A stretch of 64,000 bases of DNA from Nitrosomonadales bacterium (GTDB lineage Bacteria; Pseudomonadota; Gammaproteobacteria; Burkholderiales; Gallionellaceae), in contig JACPYR010000017.1 of the NCBI GenBank assembly GCA_016195965.1, positions 1-64,000 on the forward strand. Direction: 5' to 3'. Below are positions 50,362 to 61,631 of this stretch, in pieces. A model generated the notes under the pieces. That model saw only the letters and a list, made by a program, of their open reading frames with translations. It had not been told where the DNA came from and ran no database searches. A program made the position numbers and the translations under genes. Every line of letters begins with the position of its first letter. Within the stretch, counting starts at the first letter, position 1.

Positions 50362-51312
50362 ATGAAACTGATTTGCCCCGCGCCTGCCAAATTAAACCTG
50401 TTTCTCCATGTCGTCGGGCGCAGGGCGGGCGGTATGACACGGTGCGCGCAAGCGTCCGGTGCGGGAATGCCGCCCTCCCGCCTCCTCCCGCAATCGGCTG
50501 GCTCCGCCAGTAACGTGTCGGAGGCGGACGGCTATCACCTGCTGCAAACCCTGTTCCGTTTTATAGAGTTGCACGACACCTTGCATTTCGGCCTGCGCGA
50601 AGACGGTGTGGTTCATCGCACCAATGCCGTTGAGGGTGTGCCGGAAGAGCAGGATTTGTGCGTGCGTGCGGCGCGCTTGCTGCAAGCCGAGACAGGCTGC
50701 GGCTTGGGCGTAAACCTCACGGTGGAAAAGCGCATTCCAATGGGCGGCGGCCTGGGCGGCGGCAGTTCTGATGCCGCCACCACGCTGATCGCGCTGAATC
50801 GCTTGTGGTCTTTGGGTTTGTCGCGTTCCCGTCTGATGCAGCTGGGCTTGCGGCTGGGCGCGGATGTGCCGGTTTTCGTGTTCGGCGAAAATGCCTTTGC
50901 CGAAGGCGTCGGCGAGCAACTGCAGGCCTATCCCCTGCCGGAGGCATGGTATGCGGTGTTATTTCCTCCGGTACACGTACCGACCGCACAGATTTTTACG
51001 CATCCAGAATTGACACGCGATACGGTTTCCATCACAATGCGCGCCCTCTCGGAACGGCAATTGTGGGAACAGCAGTTGCATAACGATCTGCAGCCCGTGG
51101 CATGCAAGCTTTATCCCGAGGTGGCGCGTTATATCGCATGGCTGGAAAAATTCGGGAAGGCGATGATGACAGGTTCCGGTGCCTGTGTATTCGCAGAGTT
51201 TGCCAGCCGCAGCCAGGCCGAAGCCGTTTTGCGGGAATTGCCACACGAAATGCGTGGCGTAGTAACACAAGGTTTAGCAAAGCATCCGTTGCATGATTGG
51301 GTGCTTGAGTAA
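50362..51312 (+). CDS. ispE: 4-diphosphocytidyl-2-C-methyl-D-erythritol kinase with in-frame insertion
   Basis: PAPAKLNLFLHVVGRRA...DGYHLLQTLFRFIELHD; IPMGGGLGGGSSDAATTLIALN. Confidence 0.95.
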   Translation: MKLICPAPAKLNLFLHVVGRRAGGMTRCAQASGAGMPPSRLLPQSAGSASNVSEADGYHLLQTLFRFIELHDTLHFGLREDGVVHRTNAVEGVPEEQDLCVRAARLLQAETGCGLGVNLTVEKRIPMGGGLGGGSSDAATTLIALNRLWSLGLSRSRLMQLGLRLGADVPVFVFGENAFAEGVGEQLQAYPLPEAWYAVLFPPVHVPTAQIFTHPELTRDTVSITMRALSERQLWEQQLHNDLQPVACKLYPEVARYIAWLEKFGKAMMTGSGACVFAEFASRSQAEAVLRELPHEMRGVVTQGLAKHPLHDWVLE

Positions 51313-51320
51313 AGAGTAGA

Positions 51321-51395
51321 TGGGGAGTCGCCAAGTGGTAAGGCACCGGATTTTGATTCCGGCATTCGTAGGTTCGATCCCTACCTCCCCAGCCA
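51321..51395 (+). tRNA. tRNA-Gln (UUG), CCA encoded
   Basis: TGGGGAGTCGCCAAGTGGTAAGGCACCGGATTTTGATTCCGGCATTCGTAGGTTCGATCCCTACCTCCCCAGCCA; acceptor, anticodon and T stems pair; anticodon TTG. Confidence 0.97.
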
Positions 51396-51396
51396 G

Positions 51397-51476
51397 TTTT
51401 CGGGGCGTTAAGCCTCCTGTGCAATTTGCAGGGCGCGAGCCTCTGTGTCGTTTGCGGGGCGTAAGCCCCGTGTGTT
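51397..51476. repeat. Three tandem GGGGCGTAAGCCCC-like units
   Basis: Units begin TTTTCGGGGCGTTAAGCCTCC, TTTGCAGGGCGCGAGCCTCT and TTTGCGGGGCGTAAGCCCCG, about 26-28 bp each. Confidence 0.75.
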
Positions 51477-51497
51477 TTGATTTTTAAGGGGTCGCTC

Positions 51498-52448
51498 GTG
51501 TCCTACGACAGCTTGATGGTGTTCACCGGCAATGCCAATCCTAAGCTCGCCGAAGCGGTCGCGCGGCATCTGCACATACACCTGGGTCGCGCCACGGTAG
51601 GGCGTTTTTCCGATGGCGAAGTTATGGTCGAGCTGCTTGAGAATGTGCGCGGTCGGGACGTTTTCGTGTTGCAATCCACTTGTGCGCCAACCAATGACAA
51701 CCTGATGGAAGTGATGGTGATGGTGGATGCGCTCAAACGCGCTTCTGCCGGACGCATTACCGCCGCGATGCCGTATTTCGGTTACGCGCGCCAGGATCGC
51801 CGCCCGCGTTCGGCGCGAGTCGCGATTACCGCCAAACTGGTCGCGGATATGCTGAGCAGCGCCGGGGTGGACAGGCTGCTGACGATGGATTTGCACTCCG
51901 ACCAGATTCAGGGCTTCTTCGATATCCCGGTGGACAATATTTACGCCAGCCCCATCCTGCTGTCCGACGTGTGGAAGAATAACTACCCGAATCTGATTGT
52001 GGTATCGCCGGACGTGGGCGGCGTGGTACGCGCCCGTGCGCTGGCCAAACAGATGGACGCGGATCTGGCGATCATCGACAAGCGCCGTCCCAAGCCGAAT
52101 GTGGCCAAGGTAATGAACATCATCGGTGAAGTGGCGGGACGCACTTGCCTGATCATGGACGACATGGTGGACACCGCCAACACCTTGTGCGAAGCGGCCA
52201 ACGCGCTGAAGGAAAAAGGCGCGACGCGCGTGCTGGCTTATTGTACCCACGCGGTATTGTCCGGCCCGGCGATCGAACGCATCGAGAATTCCGCGATGGA
52301 TGAGCTGGTGGTCACCGACACCATTCCATTGAGCGAAGCGGCACGCAAGTGCAGGCGTATCCGCCAATTGAGCACGGCAGAATTGCTGGCTGAGACGATA
52401 CGCCGCATCAATAACGAAGAGTCGGTGAGCTCGCTGTTTACCGAGTAA
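51498..52448 (+). CDS. prs: Ribose-phosphate pyrophosphokinase
   Basis: [61 protein letters not shown]. Confidence 0.97.
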   Translation: MSYDSLMVFTGNANPKLAEAVARHLHIHLGRATVGRFSDGEVMVELLENVRGRDVFVLQSTCAPTNDNLMEVMVMVDALKRASAGRITAAMPYFGYARQDRRPRSARVAITAKLVADMLSSAGVDRLLTMDLHSDQIQGFFDIPVDNIYASPILLSDVWKNNYPNLIVVSPDVGGVVRARALAKQMDADLAIIDKRRPKPNVAKVMNIIGEVAGRTCLIMDDMVDTANTLCEAANALKEKGATRVLAYCTHAVLSGPAIERIENSAMDELVVTDTIPLSEAARKCRRIRQLSTAELLAETIRRINNEESVSSLFTE

Positions 52449-52533
52449 GTCAGGTTTTAGCGCTAGCCATGTTGGCTAGCGCAAATGTTGAATCGTCTGG
52501 TCGCGGGCGATTCAGTTTTTTTGGAGAAGTGAA

Positions 52534-53247
52534 ATGACAATCGAAATCAATGCAACAATTCGTAAGGCGCAAGGTACGGGTGCGAGCCGCCGTCTGCGTA
52601 ACGCCGGCCGCGTGCCAGGCGTTGTGTATGGCGTGGGCGACGTAAACATGATCGAAATGGATCACAACGATCTGTATTACAAGCTGCGTGCGGAAGCGTT
52701 CCACGCTTCCATCCTGACGCTGAATCTGGAGGGCAAAAAGGAGTCCGTGCTGTTGCGCGACTTCGTCATGCACCCGTTCCGCCAGCAAGTTCAGCACATC
52801 GACTTTCAGCGTGTGGATGCGAAGAAAAAGATGCACATCAAAGTGCCATTGCACTTCATCAATGAAGAGATCGCGCCTGGCGTAAAAGTGGGTGGCGGCA
52901 AGATCAGCCACGTGATGACCGAACTGGACATCGCTTGCCTGCCCAAGGATTTGCCGGCTTTCATCGAAGTGGACTTGTCGCATCTGACGCTGGGCCATTC
53001 CATACACGTCTCCGATTTGAAGCTGCCTAAAGGCGTGGAAGCCGCTTCTCATGGTGCCCATGCCGCCGAAGCGGTAGTGGCTACCGTGCAAGTTCCGCGT
53101 GGCATGGCTGAAGCTGAAGTGGCGGCCGAGGCTGATGCCGCCGCTGCCGCTTCTGCGGCTTCCGCGCCGGCTCCGGCAGCGGGTGCCGCCAAAACGGCTG
53201 CCCCTGCTGCTGCAGCAGCGCCTGCTGCCGCCAAAAAAGCCAAGTAA
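52534..53247 (+). CDS. rplY: 50S ribosomal protein L25/general stress protein Ctc
   Basis: [52 protein letters not shown]-like region; Ala-rich tail. Confidence 0.96.
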   Translation: MTIEINATIRKAQGTGASRRLRNAGRVPGVVYGVGDVNMIEMDHNDLYYKLRAEAFHASILTLNLEGKKESVLLRDFVMHPFRQQVQHIDFQRVDAKKKMHIKVPLHFINEEIAPGVKVGGGKISHVMTELDIACLPKDLPAFIEVDLSHLTLGHSIHVSDLKLPKGVEAASHGAHAAEAVVATVQVPRGMAEAEVAAEADAAAAASAASAPAPAAGAAKTAAPAAAAAPAAAKKAK

Positions 53248-53262
53248 TACGTTCGGCTGCAG

Positions 53263-53300
53263 AAACCCGCCATTGCTGATCCCGGCATGGCGGGTTTTTT
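53263..53300 (+). terminator. Rho-independent terminator after rplY
   Basis: AAACCCGCCAT...ATGGCGGGTTTTTT. Confidence 0.9.
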
Positions 53301-53376
53301 CATTCAGGGGCGGAATGTTCTATCAATACACGGCTGCATTGAAAGCAAGCCAGATTCTGAATAATCATAAGGTGCG

Positions 53377-54267
53377 GTGATCGAAATGATTTTTTCCGAT
53401 AAGGCTGCAACGGGCAATAAATCCGGTCAACGGTTGATGTCCCGTGTATACGCGCCGGTTCTATTTCTGGTTGCGATGATTCCTGTCGGCCATGCCGATA
53501 CGTTGCCGCGCCCCGACCATGTCGTGGTAGTGATAGAGGAAAATCGCGGCTATGCGCAGATCATGGACACTGGCAATCGCGCTTCCTACATCCACGCACT
53601 GGCAAAACGTGGGGCGTTGTTTACGCAGTCCTACGGGGTCACGCATCCCAGCCAGCCCAACTATCTGGCACTGTTTTCCGGCTCCACCCAGGGGGTATCC
53701 GGAAACGCCTGCCCGAATTCTTTTGCTACCGATAATTTGGCCTCTGCTTTGCGGGATGCGGGTTTCAGCTTCGCCAGTTATGCGGAATCGTTGCCCGCTG
53801 CGGGCGGCTTGAGCTGCGAGTCCGGCGCGTATCGGCGCAAACATAATCCCGTGGCGAACTGGCAAGGCACGCGCCTGCCAGCAGGGGTGAACCTGCGTTT
53901 TGCCGATTTCCCGCAGGACTTTTCCAGGCTGCCGACAATTTCTTTTGTGGTTCCGAATCAGGACAACGACATGCACGACGGCAGCTTCGAGGCGGCGGAC
54001 CAGTGGCTGAAGACGCACATCGATCCGTATGTATCCTGGGCGATGCAGCACAACAGCCTGCTGCTACTCACCTGGGACGAGGATGATTATCGTGAAGACA
54101 ATCATGTGGTGACGTTGCTGGTGGGGCCGATGGTGAAGGCGGGTATCAGTACGCAGCGCATCGATCACTATAGCGTGCTGCGCACCTTGCTCGACTTATA
54201 TGGCTTGCCCGCGCTGGGTGAGAGCCGCGCTGCGGAAGCGATCAAGGGAATCTGGAAAAACCGCTGA
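53377..54267 (+). CDS. Secreted acid phosphatase / phosphoesterase family protein
   Basis: RPDHVVVVIEENRGYAQIMDTGNRASYIHALAKRGALFTQSYGVTHPSQPNYLALFSG. Confidence 0.85.
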   Translation: MIEMIFSDKAATGNKSGQRLMSRVYAPVLFLVAMIPVGHADTLPRPDHVVVVIEENRGYAQIMDTGNRASYIHALAKRGALFTQSYGVTHPSQPNYLALFSGSTQGVSGNACPNSFATDNLASALRDAGFSFASYAESLPAAGGLSCESGAYRRKHNPVANWQGTRLPAGVNLRFADFPQDFSRLPTISFVVPNQDNDMHDGSFEAADQWLKTHIDPYVSWAMQHNSLLLLTWDEDDYREDNHVVTLLVGPMVKAGISTQRIDHYSVLRTLLDLYGLPALGESRAAEAIKGIWKNR

Positions 54268-54273
54268 CGCAAA

Positions 54274-55547
<1,274 letters not shown>

Positions 55548-55600
55548 GCGGCTGCGCAGTTCGCCGCCTATGATCCGGACCTTATTTATCTTTTGGTGAA

Positions 55601-56932
55601 TTATTTCGCAGCCCCTTCAGGGCCCCCCACGATCACCGTCGCCATTGCCTGCGGATCGATGTGTCGTGAGAACGCGTCACGTATCTGCGCCGTAGTGACC
55701 CGGTCGACGTTATCGGTGAAATCGTCCAGATAAGTCAGCGGCAAATTGTAAAAGCCGATGATGCTCAGATAGTCGAGTATCTTGCGGTTGCTGTCGATGC
55801 GCAACGGGAAGCCGCCGATGATGTTCTGCTTGGCGGCCTGCAATTCCTTTTCGCTCGGGCCTTGTGCGACGAAGTCCGCCAGCGTTTTGCGCGCCAGCCG
55901 CAGGGCTTCGTCTGCCTGTTCATTCTTGGTTTGCAGGCCGATCTGGAATTCGCCCGGCTGCTTGAGCGGCATGAAGTAGCTGTAGACGCTGTAGGCCAGG
56001 CCTTTCTTTTCGCGCACCTGATCCATCAGCCGTGACACGAAGCCGCCGCCGCCCAGCGTATAGTTGCCGACATACAGCGGAAAAAAGTCCGGGTCACCGC
56101 GCGCCACGCCCGGCGCGCCGATCAGGATGTGGCTCTGGCTGGCCGGATGGGGGATGCGCTGCTCACTCGCCGTGATCTTCATCGTTACACCGGGCAATGA
56201 CGAGGTGGTGGTTGATTGCGGCAGTTGCGCGGTGAGTTGTTGCGCGATCGCCGTTGCCTGGGCGCGCGTCGCATCGCCCATGATCGCAACCACGGCGCGA
56301 TTGGCTTGGTAATGCTCCCGGTAAAAATCCTGCAGGTCTTGGACGCTGATTTTTTCCACGGTATCGACTTCGCCAGAGCTACGCAGCGCATAAGGGTGCG
56401 CACCGAACACGGCTTTCTGGAATGCGCGCGCGGCTATGCTTTCCGGCTTGGTGTCGGACTCTTTTAATGCCGCGATCAGCCGCGTTTTCTCCCGCTCAAG
56501 AATTGCCGCCGGGAATGCCGGATGCTGCAGCACGCGCGCCATGATATCCAGCGCCTTGTCGCGCTCTGCCGTGCTGCTCAAGGTGCGCAGCGACACACTG
56601 GAGCGATCCTGGTCAAAGCTGCCGCCGAATTGCGCGCCGATGTCCGCCATGCCGCCGGAAATGTCATCCTCGCTCAAACCGTCGGCGCCGGCATCCAGCA
56701 TCTGGTGCGTCAATCCGGCTACGCCTGATTTATCTGCATTATCGAAGCCGCTGCCTGCGGGAATGCTCACCGCCACATCCAGCATTGGGATGTCGTGATC
56801 TTCAACGAACAACACCTTCGCGCCGCTGGCGCTCTGCCAGTGCTGGATTTTCGGGGTGGCGTAAGCAAGAGTTGTCAGGCAGCACAAGGCTGCCACGCTC
56901 GCGGCTCGTATCAGTTTTGTTCTAGCGGACAT
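55601..56932 (-). CDS. M16 family peptidase (non-catalytic type paralog)
   Basis: KVLFVEDHDIPMLDVAVSIPAGSGFDNADKSGVAGLTHQMLDAGADG; the HxxEH motif is degenerate (HQMLD). Confidence 0.9.
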   Translation of the reverse strand: MSARTKLIRAASVAALCCLTTLAYATPKIQHWQSASGAKVLFVEDHDIPMLDVAVSIPAGSGFDNADKSGVAGLTHQMLDAGADGLSEDDISGGMADIGAQFGGSFDQDRSSVSLRTLSSTAERDKALDIMARVLQHPAFPAAILEREKTRLIAALKESDTKPESIAARAFQKAVFGAHPYALRSSGEVDTVEKISVQDLQDFYREHYQANRAVVAIMGDATRAQATAIAQQLTAQLPQSTTTSSLPGVTMKITASEQRIPHPASQSHILIGAPGVARGDPDFFPLYVGNYTLGGGGFVSRLMDQVREKKGLAYSVYSYFMPLKQPGEFQIGLQTKNEQADEALRLARKTLADFVAQGPSEKELQAAKQNIIGGFPLRIDSNRKILDYLSIIGFYNLPLTYLDDFTDNVDRVTTAQIRDAFSRHIDPQAMATVIVGGPEGAAK

Positions 56933-58286
56933 GCGATCCTCCTGCGGATTTGTGTTTTGGCTTGCCGGAAAGCGGCTGAGGGTCGAGCACGGCGACCGTC
57001 AGATTGTCGTCCTGCAAAAATTCTCTGGCGACTTGCTGCACCTGTTCGGCTGTCACCGCCTGGAGTTTTTTCAGCATCACCGGAATCGCCTGATGGCCCA
57101 GGCCGGTGCTCTCCAGCTCGCCTATCTGCATCGCCTGATAGAACAGCGAGTCGCGCTTGAACACTTCGGATGCGGTCACCTGTGCCTTGACGCGCTTGAG
57201 TTCATCTTCGTTGACGCCGTCTTTCAGCAGCAACTCGATTTCTCCGCGCAACGCGGATTCCACATCCTGTACGTTCTTGCCCGCGCTGGGCGTGGCTTCC
57301 AGCATAAACAGGCTGGGGCCGCGCGCCATCGAGTCATAACCCGCTCCCGCCGCGCTGGCGATCTGCTGCTCGCGCACCAGATGTTTGTTGAGCCGCGCCG
57401 ATTCGTTGCCGTCCAGTACACCTGCTAGCATCTCCAGCGCATAAGGCTTCCAGTCTTTCTCGGCATCCCTGATCACCGGAGCCTGATAGGCCATCACCAG
57501 CTGCGGCAATTCGGCTGGCGCCTTGACGACCAGGCGCTTGATGCCGACTTGCTTGGGCTCGGTGTAGTTGCGCCGTATCGGCAATTTATGCTGGGGGATG
57601 GAACCGTAATAGCGTTGCGCCAGCGCAAACACCTCGTTGGCTTTCACGTCCCCGGCGATCACCAGCGTGGCGTTGTTCGGCGCATACCAGCGGTTATACC
57701 AGACCTTGGCGTCATTGACCGTGAGCATCTGCAAGTCGCTCATCCAGCCGATGACCGGATGGTGGTAGGGATGTTCCTGGTAAATGGTCGATCTCATGAT
57801 TTCATTCATCAGCGACTGCGGCTCGTCGTCGGTGCGCATGCGCCGTTCTTCCATGACCACCTTGATTTCCTTGCTGAACTCTTTCGCGCTCAGATCGAGA
57901 TTTTCCATCCGGTCCGATTCCAGCTTCATCGCCAGCGGTAATTGGGATTTATGCAATTGCTGGAAATAAGTGGTGTAATCGCTGCTGGTAAACGCGTTCT
58001 CGCGCCCGCCTGCTGCCGCGATGCGTTTGGAGAATTCCCCGACCGGCACGGACTTGGTTCCCTTGAACATCATATGCTCCAGCACATGCGCGATTCCGGT
58101 AGTGCCGGCCATTTCATCCATGCTGCCCGCTTTGTACCAGACCTGCTGAACGATAACCGGCGCGCGGTGATCTTCCTTGACGACGACTTTCAGTCCGTTC
58201 GCCAGCGTCTTCTCGAATACTTCGGCCTGCGCGGCGCTGTGCGAGCAACCCAACAACAATGCGATGTAAAATAAATAAACTCTCAT
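56922..58286 (-). CDS. M16 family zinc peptidase
   Basis: GIAHVLEHMMFKGTKSVPVGEFSKRIAAAGGRENAFTSSDYTTYF with HVLEH motif. Confidence 0.94.
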   Translation of the reverse strand: MRVYLFYIALLLGCSHSAAQAEVFEKTLANGLKVVVKEDHRAPVIVQQVWYKAGSMDEMAGTTGIAHVLEHMMFKGTKSVPVGEFSKRIAAAGGRENAFTSSDYTTYFQQLHKSQLPLAMKLESDRMENLDLSAKEFSKEIKVVMEERRMRTDDEPQSLMNEIMRSTIYQEHPYHHPVIGWMSDLQMLTVNDAKVWYNRWYAPNNATLVIAGDVKANEVFALAQRYYGSIPQHKLPIRRNYTEPKQVGIKRLVVKAPAELPQLVMAYQAPVIRDAEKDWKPYALEMLAGVLDGNESARLNKHLVREQQIASAAGAGYDSMARGPSLFMLEATPSAGKNVQDVESALRGEIELLLKDGVNEDELKRVKAQVTASEVFKRDSLFYQAMQIGELESTGLGHQAIPVMLKKLQAVTAEQVQQVAREFLQDDNLTVAVLDPQPLSGKPKHKSAGGSHVR

Positions 58287-58371
58287 GTCCCTAGCCCTTT
58301 AAGGTGTAATCGGCATAAAATGCCGCGCGCATTATGCGACATTTTTCCGCTTACCGGCCATACCCATCCAA

Positions 58372-59346
58372 ATGTTTAGTTTTTTGAAAAAAAATCCGAC
58401 CGATACGCCCAGCGAGAAAGCAGATGGCGGCTGGTTTTCTCGCCTGAAGACCGGCTTGGCGCGCACCGGCGGCCAGTTGGCCGATCTGTTAGGCGGCGGC
58501 GGAAAAATAGACGACGACCTGTACGAGGAACTGGAGAGCATACTTATCACCGCCGATGTCGGCATGGATGCGACCCGCGCGCTGCTGGCCGACCTGCGCC
58601 ACCACGTCAAGGAACATCGTTTGAGCGAAGCCTCGCAAATGAAGGAAGCGCTCGCACATTGTCTGCTCAAGCTGCTCAAGCCGCTGGCGCAACCGTTGCA
58701 GGCTGAAACCAATAAACCTTTTGTCATCATGATGGTGGGCGTGAACGGCGCGGGCAAGACCACCTCGATAGGCAAGCTGGCGAAATACCTGCAGGACCAA
58801 GGCTTGTCGGTGATGCTTGCGGCAGGCGACACGTTCCGTGCTGCTGCAAGAGAGCAACTGATGACCTGGGGCGAACGCAACAATGTGACGGTGATCGCGC
58901 AGCAGAGCGGCGATGCGGCTGCGGTGATCTACGATGCGGTGCAGTCCGCACAGGCGCGCAAGATCGACGTGGTGCTGGCCGATACCGCCAGACGGCTGAC
59001 CACCCAGGCGCACCTGATGGAAGAAATCAAAAAAGTGAAGCGCGTGATCGCCAAGGTGTTACCCGATGCGCCACACGAGGTGCTGCTGGTGCTGGACGCG
59101 AATACCGGGCAGAACGCGCTCTCCCAGCTCAAGGCATTCGATGAGGCGCTGGGTGTGACCGGCTTGATACTCACCAAGCTGGACGGCACAGCCAAAGGCG
59201 GCGTGATCGCCGCGATCGCCCATTCTGCGCATAACCGGGCACATCCCATCCCGGTACGTTTCATCGGCGTGGGTGAAGCGCTGGATGACCTGCGCCCGTT
59301 CGTGGCGGAGGATTTTGTCGCGGCATTGCTGGGTTTAGACGAATGA
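58372..59346 (+). CDS. ftsY: Signal recognition particle receptor FtsY
   Basis: MMVGVNGAGKTTSIGKLAKYLQ; VLLVLDANTGQNAL; LTKLDGTAKGGV. Confidence 0.97.
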   Translation: MFSFLKKNPTDTPSEKADGGWFSRLKTGLARTGGQLADLLGGGGKIDDDLYEELESILITADVGMDATRALLADLRHHVKEHRLSEASQMKEALAHCLLKLLKPLAQPLQAETNKPFVIMMVGVNGAGKTTSIGKLAKYLQDQGLSVMLAAGDTFRAAAREQLMTWGERNNVTVIAQQSGDAAAVIYDAVQSAQARKIDVVLADTARRLTTQAHLMEEIKKVKRVIAKVLPDAPHEVLLVLDANTGQNALSQLKAFDEALGVTGLILTKLDGTAKGGVIAAIAHSAHNRAHPIPVRFIGVGEALDDLRPFVAEDFVAALLGLDE

Positions 59347-60023
59347 TCTCTTTTTCTCAAGTCAACAAGCGCTACCCCGGCGGCTATCAGGCGTTGAAGA
59401 ATGTTTCGTTCGATATTGCCGAGGGCGAGATGGTGTTTCTCAGCGGCCATTCCGGCGCGGGCAAGAGCACGCTGCTCAAGCTGATCGCGGCGATCGAGCG
59501 CCCCAATTCCGGCAGCGTGCTGGTAAACAACCAGAACGTCGGCGTGCTCAAGGAGCGCGCCCTGCCATATCTGCGCCGCAACCTGGGCATCATTTTTCAG
59601 GATCACAAGTTGCTGTTTGATCGCAGCGTGTTCGACAACGTGCTGCTGCCGCTGCAGATTTGCGGTTTCGATTACCGTGAAAGCCACAAGCGGGTGCGTG
59701 CCGCACTCGACAAGGTCGGCCTGCTCAAGCGCGAAAAATCCCATCCCATCGCGCTGTCAGGCGGCGAGCAACAGCGCTTGTGCATTGCCCGGGCGATCGT
59801 CAATCGTCCGGCCATCCTGCTGGCCGATGAGCCGACCGGCAACCTGGATGCCGAGTACGCGCAGGAGATCATGGCGATATTCAGATCCTTCCATCAGGTC
59901 GGTGTCACCCTGCTGATCTCCACCCACGATACCAACGTGTTGCAGGATAACGGCGTGCGCGTGCTCGCTCTCAGGCAGGGTGAGTTGCAAACCATAACAT
60001 CGGGGGGGGGAGGAGGAAAATGA
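59343..60023 (+). CDS. ftsE: Cell division ATP-binding protein FtsE
   Basis: [80 protein letters not shown]. Confidence 0.97.
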   Translation: MISFSQVNKRYPGGYQALKNVSFDIAEGEMVFLSGHSGAGKSTLLKLIAAIERPNSGSVLVNNQNVGVLKERALPYLRRNLGIIFQDHKLLFDRSVFDNVLLPLQICGFDYRESHKRVRAALDKVGLLKREKSHPIALSGGEQQRLCIARAIVNRPAILLADEPTGNLDAEYAQEIMAIFRSFHQVGVTLLISTHDTNVLQDNGVRVLALRQGELQTITSGGGGGK

Positions 60024-60916
60024 GGCACGCATTCGCGCAAAATTCCAGCATATTGCGGCGCATGTTTGCTTCGCCATTGGCCGGATTTCTCAACATTCTG
60101 GTCATCGGCATCGCGCTCAGCCTGCCTGACGGTATGTATGTGCTGCTGAAAAACATGCAGGGGCTGGTCGCGCAACTTTCGGGCACCCCGCAGATCAGCC
60201 TGTTCATGAGCATGGATGCAAAGGCGGACGATGTCGATATGCTGCGCAAACAACTGGAGCAACATCCGGCTATCGAACGCATTGAGTTTGTTGCGCGGGC
60301 AAGGGCCTTGGAGCAGCTCAAACAAAGCACCGGGCTCGCCGATGTGGTCGGCGGTTTGAGCCAGAACCCCTTGCCGGATGCCTTCATCGTCTACCCCAAA
60401 TCAAGTACAGCGCAAGCGCTGGATGAATTGCGCATTGAGTTGGCGAAGCTGCCCAAGGTGGAATTGGCACAACTCGATTCAGCCTGGGCATACAAGCTGG
60501 AAGCCTTGCTCAAGTTCGGGCGGATGGGGGTGCTGATACTGGCCAGCCTGCTCAGCCTCGCGCTGATTGCTGTCACGTTCAATACCATACGACTGCAAAT
60601 TCTTACCCAGCGCGATGAAATTGAAGTGGCCAAATTGATAGGCGCAACCAACGGTTTCATACGCCGCCCATTCCTGTATTTTGGTGCGGCTCAGGGTTTG
60701 TTGGGGGGCATCGTGGCCTGGTTCATCATCATGGCCAGCCTGCTGTTGCTCAATCACCAGCTCGGTGCCTTATCGCAGCTTTATGCCAGCCAGTTTGTTT
60801 TGCATCCGCTGTCAATCGGCGATAGCCTGACACTGCTGATGTTTTCGATGTATCTGGGTTGGCTGGGTGCGTGGTTGTCAGTGGCGCGGCATTTGTCGCA
60901 GATAGAGCCGCGTTGA
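60020..60916 (+). CDS. ftsX: Cell division permease FtsX
   Basis: Follows ftsE with 4-nt overlap; TM protein, VTFNTIRLQILTQRDEIEVAKLIGATNGFIRRPFLYFGAAQGLLGG. Confidence 0.96.
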   Translation: MRHAFAQNSSILRRMFASPLAGFLNILVIGIALSLPDGMYVLLKNMQGLVAQLSGTPQISLFMSMDAKADDVDMLRKQLEQHPAIERIEFVARARALEQLKQSTGLADVVGGLSQNPLPDAFIVYPKSSTAQALDELRIELAKLPKVELAQLDSAWAYKLEALLKFGRMGVLILASLLSLALIAVTFNTIRLQILTQRDEIEVAKLIGATNGFIRRPFLYFGAAQGLLGGIVAWFIIMASLLLLNHQLGALSQLYASQFVLHPLSIGDSLTLLMFSMYLGWLGAWLSVARHLSQIEPR

Positions 60917-60951
60917 ATGTGGGGAGTTCGGGTTACATTTCAAAGCAGTGT

Positions 60952-61143
60952 TTACTGCACGTAGCGTACCGTTTCATGGGCGAAGTAAAACAACGGCAGG
61001 CTCAACTGGCGATGGTATATCAGGTCGAGGTCGTCAATTTCAACAGCCCGACCGAAGAGCATGATCTCTTCGCTGTCCACGCCGCTGAACGCATCGTCTG
61101 CAGTTTGTGGGCCGCTTAACTCTATCGTGAAATCCATGCACAT
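60952..61143 (-). CDS. Small hypothetical protein (63 aa)
   Basis: AAGGGG Shine-Dalgarno-like site upstream of the ATG. Confidence 0.5.
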   Translation of the reverse strand: MCMDFTIELSGPQTADDAFSGVDSEEIMLFGRAVEIDDLDLIYHRQLSLPLFYFAHETVRYVQ

Positions 61144-61228
61144 CCCCTTAAAACATGACTTCAGTGAAATTACATTTGTTTCTTATCGGACTTGAATTGT
61201 ATTTCTGCGCTATCCGATGCGCGGTGAG

Positions 61229-61348
61229 TCAGGTTGTGGGCTTGGCCACAACATAAAATCCTTTGTTGCGCAAGGTCTGGGCTTTTTCCATGTCCGCTAC
61301 AATGGTGTAGCGCAGCACGCCGTGATAATAAACGCATAATTTAAGCAT
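61229..61348 (-). CDS. Small hypothetical protein (39 aa)
   Basis: Hand translation MLKLCVYYHGVLRYTIVADMEKAQTLRNKGFYVVAKPTT*, preceded by GGAGG. Confidence 0.45.
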   Translation of the reverse strand: MLKLCVYYHGVLRYTIVADMEKAQTLRNKGFYVVAKPTT

Positions 61349-61412
61349 GATAACCTCCAATCAATCTGCCATATCGTATGGCATGTCTTGCTCAGCACCG
61401 GCCAACATCAGG

Positions 61413-61631
61413 CTAGCGCTGGTTGGCATACATTTTTGCCAGGAAGATATCGGCAATTACCGCAGTAAGATCCGACGGTATGCTCAATTGCTTCTCTGCC
61501 TGGATCAGTTGTTGCTGGCACATCAAGTCAACAGCGGGGTTCCAACCGGCACACATGATTTCCGCGCCGTATTCCGCTTCCATCAAGTCATGTTCGATTT
61601 CGTAGCCGCTCATATTCATCGTGATACTCAT
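61413..61631 (-). CDS. Small hypothetical protein (72 aa)
   Basis: Strong AAGGAGGTG Shine-Dalgarno just upstream of the ATG. Confidence 0.55.
   Translation of the reverse strand: MSITMNMSGYEIEHDLMEAEYGAEIMCAGWNPAVDLMCQQQLIQAEKQLSIPSDLTAVIADIFLAKMYANQR

Noticed and set aside
51397-51476. Possible CRISPR array
   Set aside because: Only three degenerate 26-28 bp units with no spacers.
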